Source: Thermoleophilia bacterium
Lineage (GTDB): Bacteria > Actinomycetota > Thermoleophilia > Gaiellales > JAICJC01
Assembly (NCBI GenBank): GCA_025928435.1
Contig: JAICJM010000193.1
Coordinates: forward strand, 1-7,234
DNA: 7,234 nt
Direction: 5' to 3'
In this document: piece by piece, positions 6,348-7,234 of the stretch
Layout: every line of letters starts with the position of its first letter
Numbering within the stretch: the first letter of the stretch is position 1
Program-made: the position numbers and the translations under genes
Notes under the pieces: generated by a model
Database searches by the model: none
What the model saw: only the letters and a program-made list of their open reading frames with translations
What the model was told of the DNA's origin: nothing

Positions 6348-7030
6348 CCCGCGCGGCGCTGTTCGCTCGCGAGCGCGTGATCCACGATCTGGCGCTGCGT
6401 GGGCCGGTCGAGGCCGTGGAAGCGCAGGCCGTACGCCCAGCGGTCGTCGCCCACCATGTTGGCCCACACCACCTCGGCCACGCACGCCACCCGGTAGGCG
6501 GGCTCGTCCACGTCGAGCTGGATGTGGACGCGGTCGCCCGGCACGAGCGCGCGGTCGGTGACGATGCGGGCGCCGTCGCCGGCGAGGTCGATCGTGCGGG
6601 CCTTGAACTGCTCGCCGCCCGCCGCCGGCTCACACCACGCCGGCACCTCGACCGGGACGCGGACGGCGGCGCGGCGCTCCGCCACCCGCCGCTGCTCGGA
6701 GAACACCCAGCGCACGATCCGCTGCTCGATGTAGATGTCGAGATCGTCGAACCGCAGCGCGCACTCGGCCCGCCCATCCGAGGCCGCCTGGACCCGAGTG
6801 ACCGTGGCGTCCGTGAAGACGAGGAACGGCGGCTGCGCGAAGCGCACCTCGAGCCGCAGGCGCTCACCCGCCGCGACGTCCGCGGGCGCGATCATCTTGG
6901 CGCCGCCGGCGCAGATGTTCACCGTCGTGCCGGAGAACGCCTGCTCCTGGCCCTCCTCCGCGTCGAGGCGGGTCACGCCCACGGGGAACTCGGCCATGAC
7001 ACGCAGGAACGCGCGGCGGTCGGTATGCAT
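6344..7030 (-). CDS. Tandem double-PilZ domain protein, probable cyclic-di-GMP receptor
   Basis: This 228-residue soluble protein is built of two PilZ domains in tandem, the beta-barrel fold that binds cyclic di-GMP. Domain 1 (about 4-115) has the RxxxR motif at R6-R10 and NICAGG at 38-43. Domain 2 (about 118-226) has R120-R124 and DLAGDG at 148-153. The second part of each matches the family pattern (D/N)xSxxG except that Ser is replaced, by Cys40 in domain 1 and Ala150 in domain 2. Both domains continue with a beta-rich stretch, a (A/G)LRFxxLD segment (91-97 and 201-208) and a helix ending in SEQRR (111-115 and 222-226), which points to internal duplication. There is no YcgR-type N-domain, kinase or membrane segment. 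Start ATG 7030 is chosen because upstream in-frame sequence overlaps the divergent response regulator and the TAGACT box sits 8 bases before it; no Shine-Dalgarno is seen, so the mRNA is probably leaderless. The nearby GGDEF enzyme is the likely messenger source. Confidence 0.88.
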   Translation of the reverse strand: MHTDRRAFLRVMAEFPVGVTRLDAEEGQEQAFSGTTVNICAGGAKMIAPADVAAGERLRLEVRFAQPPFLVFTDATVTRVQAASDGRAECALRFDDLDIYIEQRIVRWVFSEQRRVAERRAAVRVPVEVPAWCEPAAGGEQFKARTIDLAGDGARIVTDRALVPGDRVHIQLDVDEPAYRVACVAEVVWANMVGDDRWAYGLRFHGLDRPTQRQIVDHALASEQRRAG

Positions 7031-7038
7031 GGGGCGGG

Positions 7039-7044
7039 AGTCTA
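7039..7044 (-). promoter_or_regulatory. -10 box TAGACT of double-PilZ gene, leaderless start
   Basis: Read on the minus strand, TTAGACTCCCGCCCC leads directly into ATG 7030. The 8-base spacing puts the transcription start at or one base before the start codon. The arrangement copies that of the transporter gene. The box overlaps the candidate TAATTT box of the divergent response regulator gene by two bases, so the two promoters may compete. Confidence 0.5.
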
Positions 7045-7048
7045 ATTT
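7043..7048 (+). promoter_or_regulatory. Candidate -10 box TAATTT of response regulator gene
   Basis: TAATTT (in TCTAATTTGT) fits TANNNT in the 57-base divergent gap and predicts a leader of roughly 33 bases containing a purine-rich ribosome binding site. No -35 is seen; the position where one would lie is inside the PilZ coding sequence. It is similar in sequence and spacing to the candidate box before the cyclase gene. Confidence 0.3.
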
Positions 7049-7087
7049 GTCCTCAAGTCGGCGCGGAGGACCGCCGAAGAAGGGCGC

Positions 7088-7234
7088 ATGACCGACTCCC
7101 CCAAGGTTCTCGTCGCCGATGACGAGCCGCATCTGCTCCGCCTGGTGAAGTTCCGCCTCGAGCGGGAGGGCTACCAGGTCGTGACGGCTCCGGACGGGCA
7201 GGCCGCCCTCGAGCTGGCCCGCTCCGAGCAGCCG
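7088..7234 (+). CDS. Response regulator receiver domain, N-terminal part (cut by right edge)
   Basis: The first 49 residues of a CheY-like receiver domain are present. The opening strand KVLVADDE (6-13) carries the acidic pair D11-D12 that binds Mg2+. It is followed by helix 1 (PHLLRLVKFRLEREG) and strand 2 (YQVVTAPDG), ending in the ALELA helix. The phospho-accepting Asp, expected near residue 54, and any output domain lie beyond the window, so it may be a single-domain regulator, an OmpR-type transcription factor or a GGDEF-type output protein. ATG 7088 is preceded by AAGAAGGG (7077-7084), a plausible if close ribosome binding site, and by GGAGGA further up (7065-7070). It is divergent from the double-PilZ gene, with 57 bases between starts. 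A partner histidine kinase is not in the window. Confidence 0.88.
   Translation, partial: MTDSPKVLVADDEPHLLRLVKFRLEREGYQVVTAPDGQAALELARSEQP

Noticed and set aside
5898..6485. 195-codon minus-strand frame across the acidic-protein gene and the palindrome
   Set aside because: It crosses the inverted repeat and overlaps the end of the PilZ gene. Its translation is a shadow, and the plus-strand frame has the strong ribosome binding site.
6377..7045. 222-codon plus-strand frame opposite the PilZ gene
   Set aside because: Low-complexity Arg/His/Ala/Val sequence; the minus strand encodes two recognisable PilZ domains.

Overview
This 7.2 kb window comes from a very GC-rich bacterial chromosome (roughly 70% GC by eye, with G/C in nearly every third codon position). 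The dense gene packing, GTG starts, apparently leaderless genes behind a TAGACT -10 box and the protein style suggest an Actinomycetota member. A Thermoleophilia-like lineage is my best guess, but this is inference: there is no rRNA or other marker. I see no tRNA, rRNA, CRISPR array, insertion sequence or phage gene.

Layout from left to right: (1) the 5' part of a TPR-repeat protein gene on the minus strand, running off the left edge; (2) divergent from it, a 12-TM major facilitator transporter; (3) a two-gene operon for the alpha and beta subunits of a thiamine-diphosphate 2-oxoacid dehydrogenase E1, with no E2 or E3 gene after it; (4) a membrane-anchored diguanylate cyclase with an extracytoplasmic region, HAMP, GAF and GGDEF domains; (5) a small, very acidic protein of unknown function with a strong ribosome binding site; (6) convergent with it, across a perfect 15-bp inverted repeat, a protein made of two tandem PilZ domains; (7) divergent from that, the first 49 codons of a response regulator, cut by the right edge.

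The right half looks like a cyclic-di-GMP signalling neighbourhood. The GGDEF enzyme would make the messenger in response to a signal sensed outside the membrane or by its GAF domain, and the double-PilZ protein would bind it. The response regulator and the small acidic protein may take part, but only their position says so. The E1 pair belongs to central 2-oxoacid oxidation and the transporter to efflux or uptake of an unknown compound; neither shows a link to the signalling genes.

Two genes without a Shine-Dalgarno site (transporter and PilZ protein) have TAGACT placed so that transcription would start at or next to the ATG. The cyclase, acidic protein and response regulator instead have purine-rich ribosome binding sites and short leaders. 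No gene-free stretch exceeds about 150 bases.
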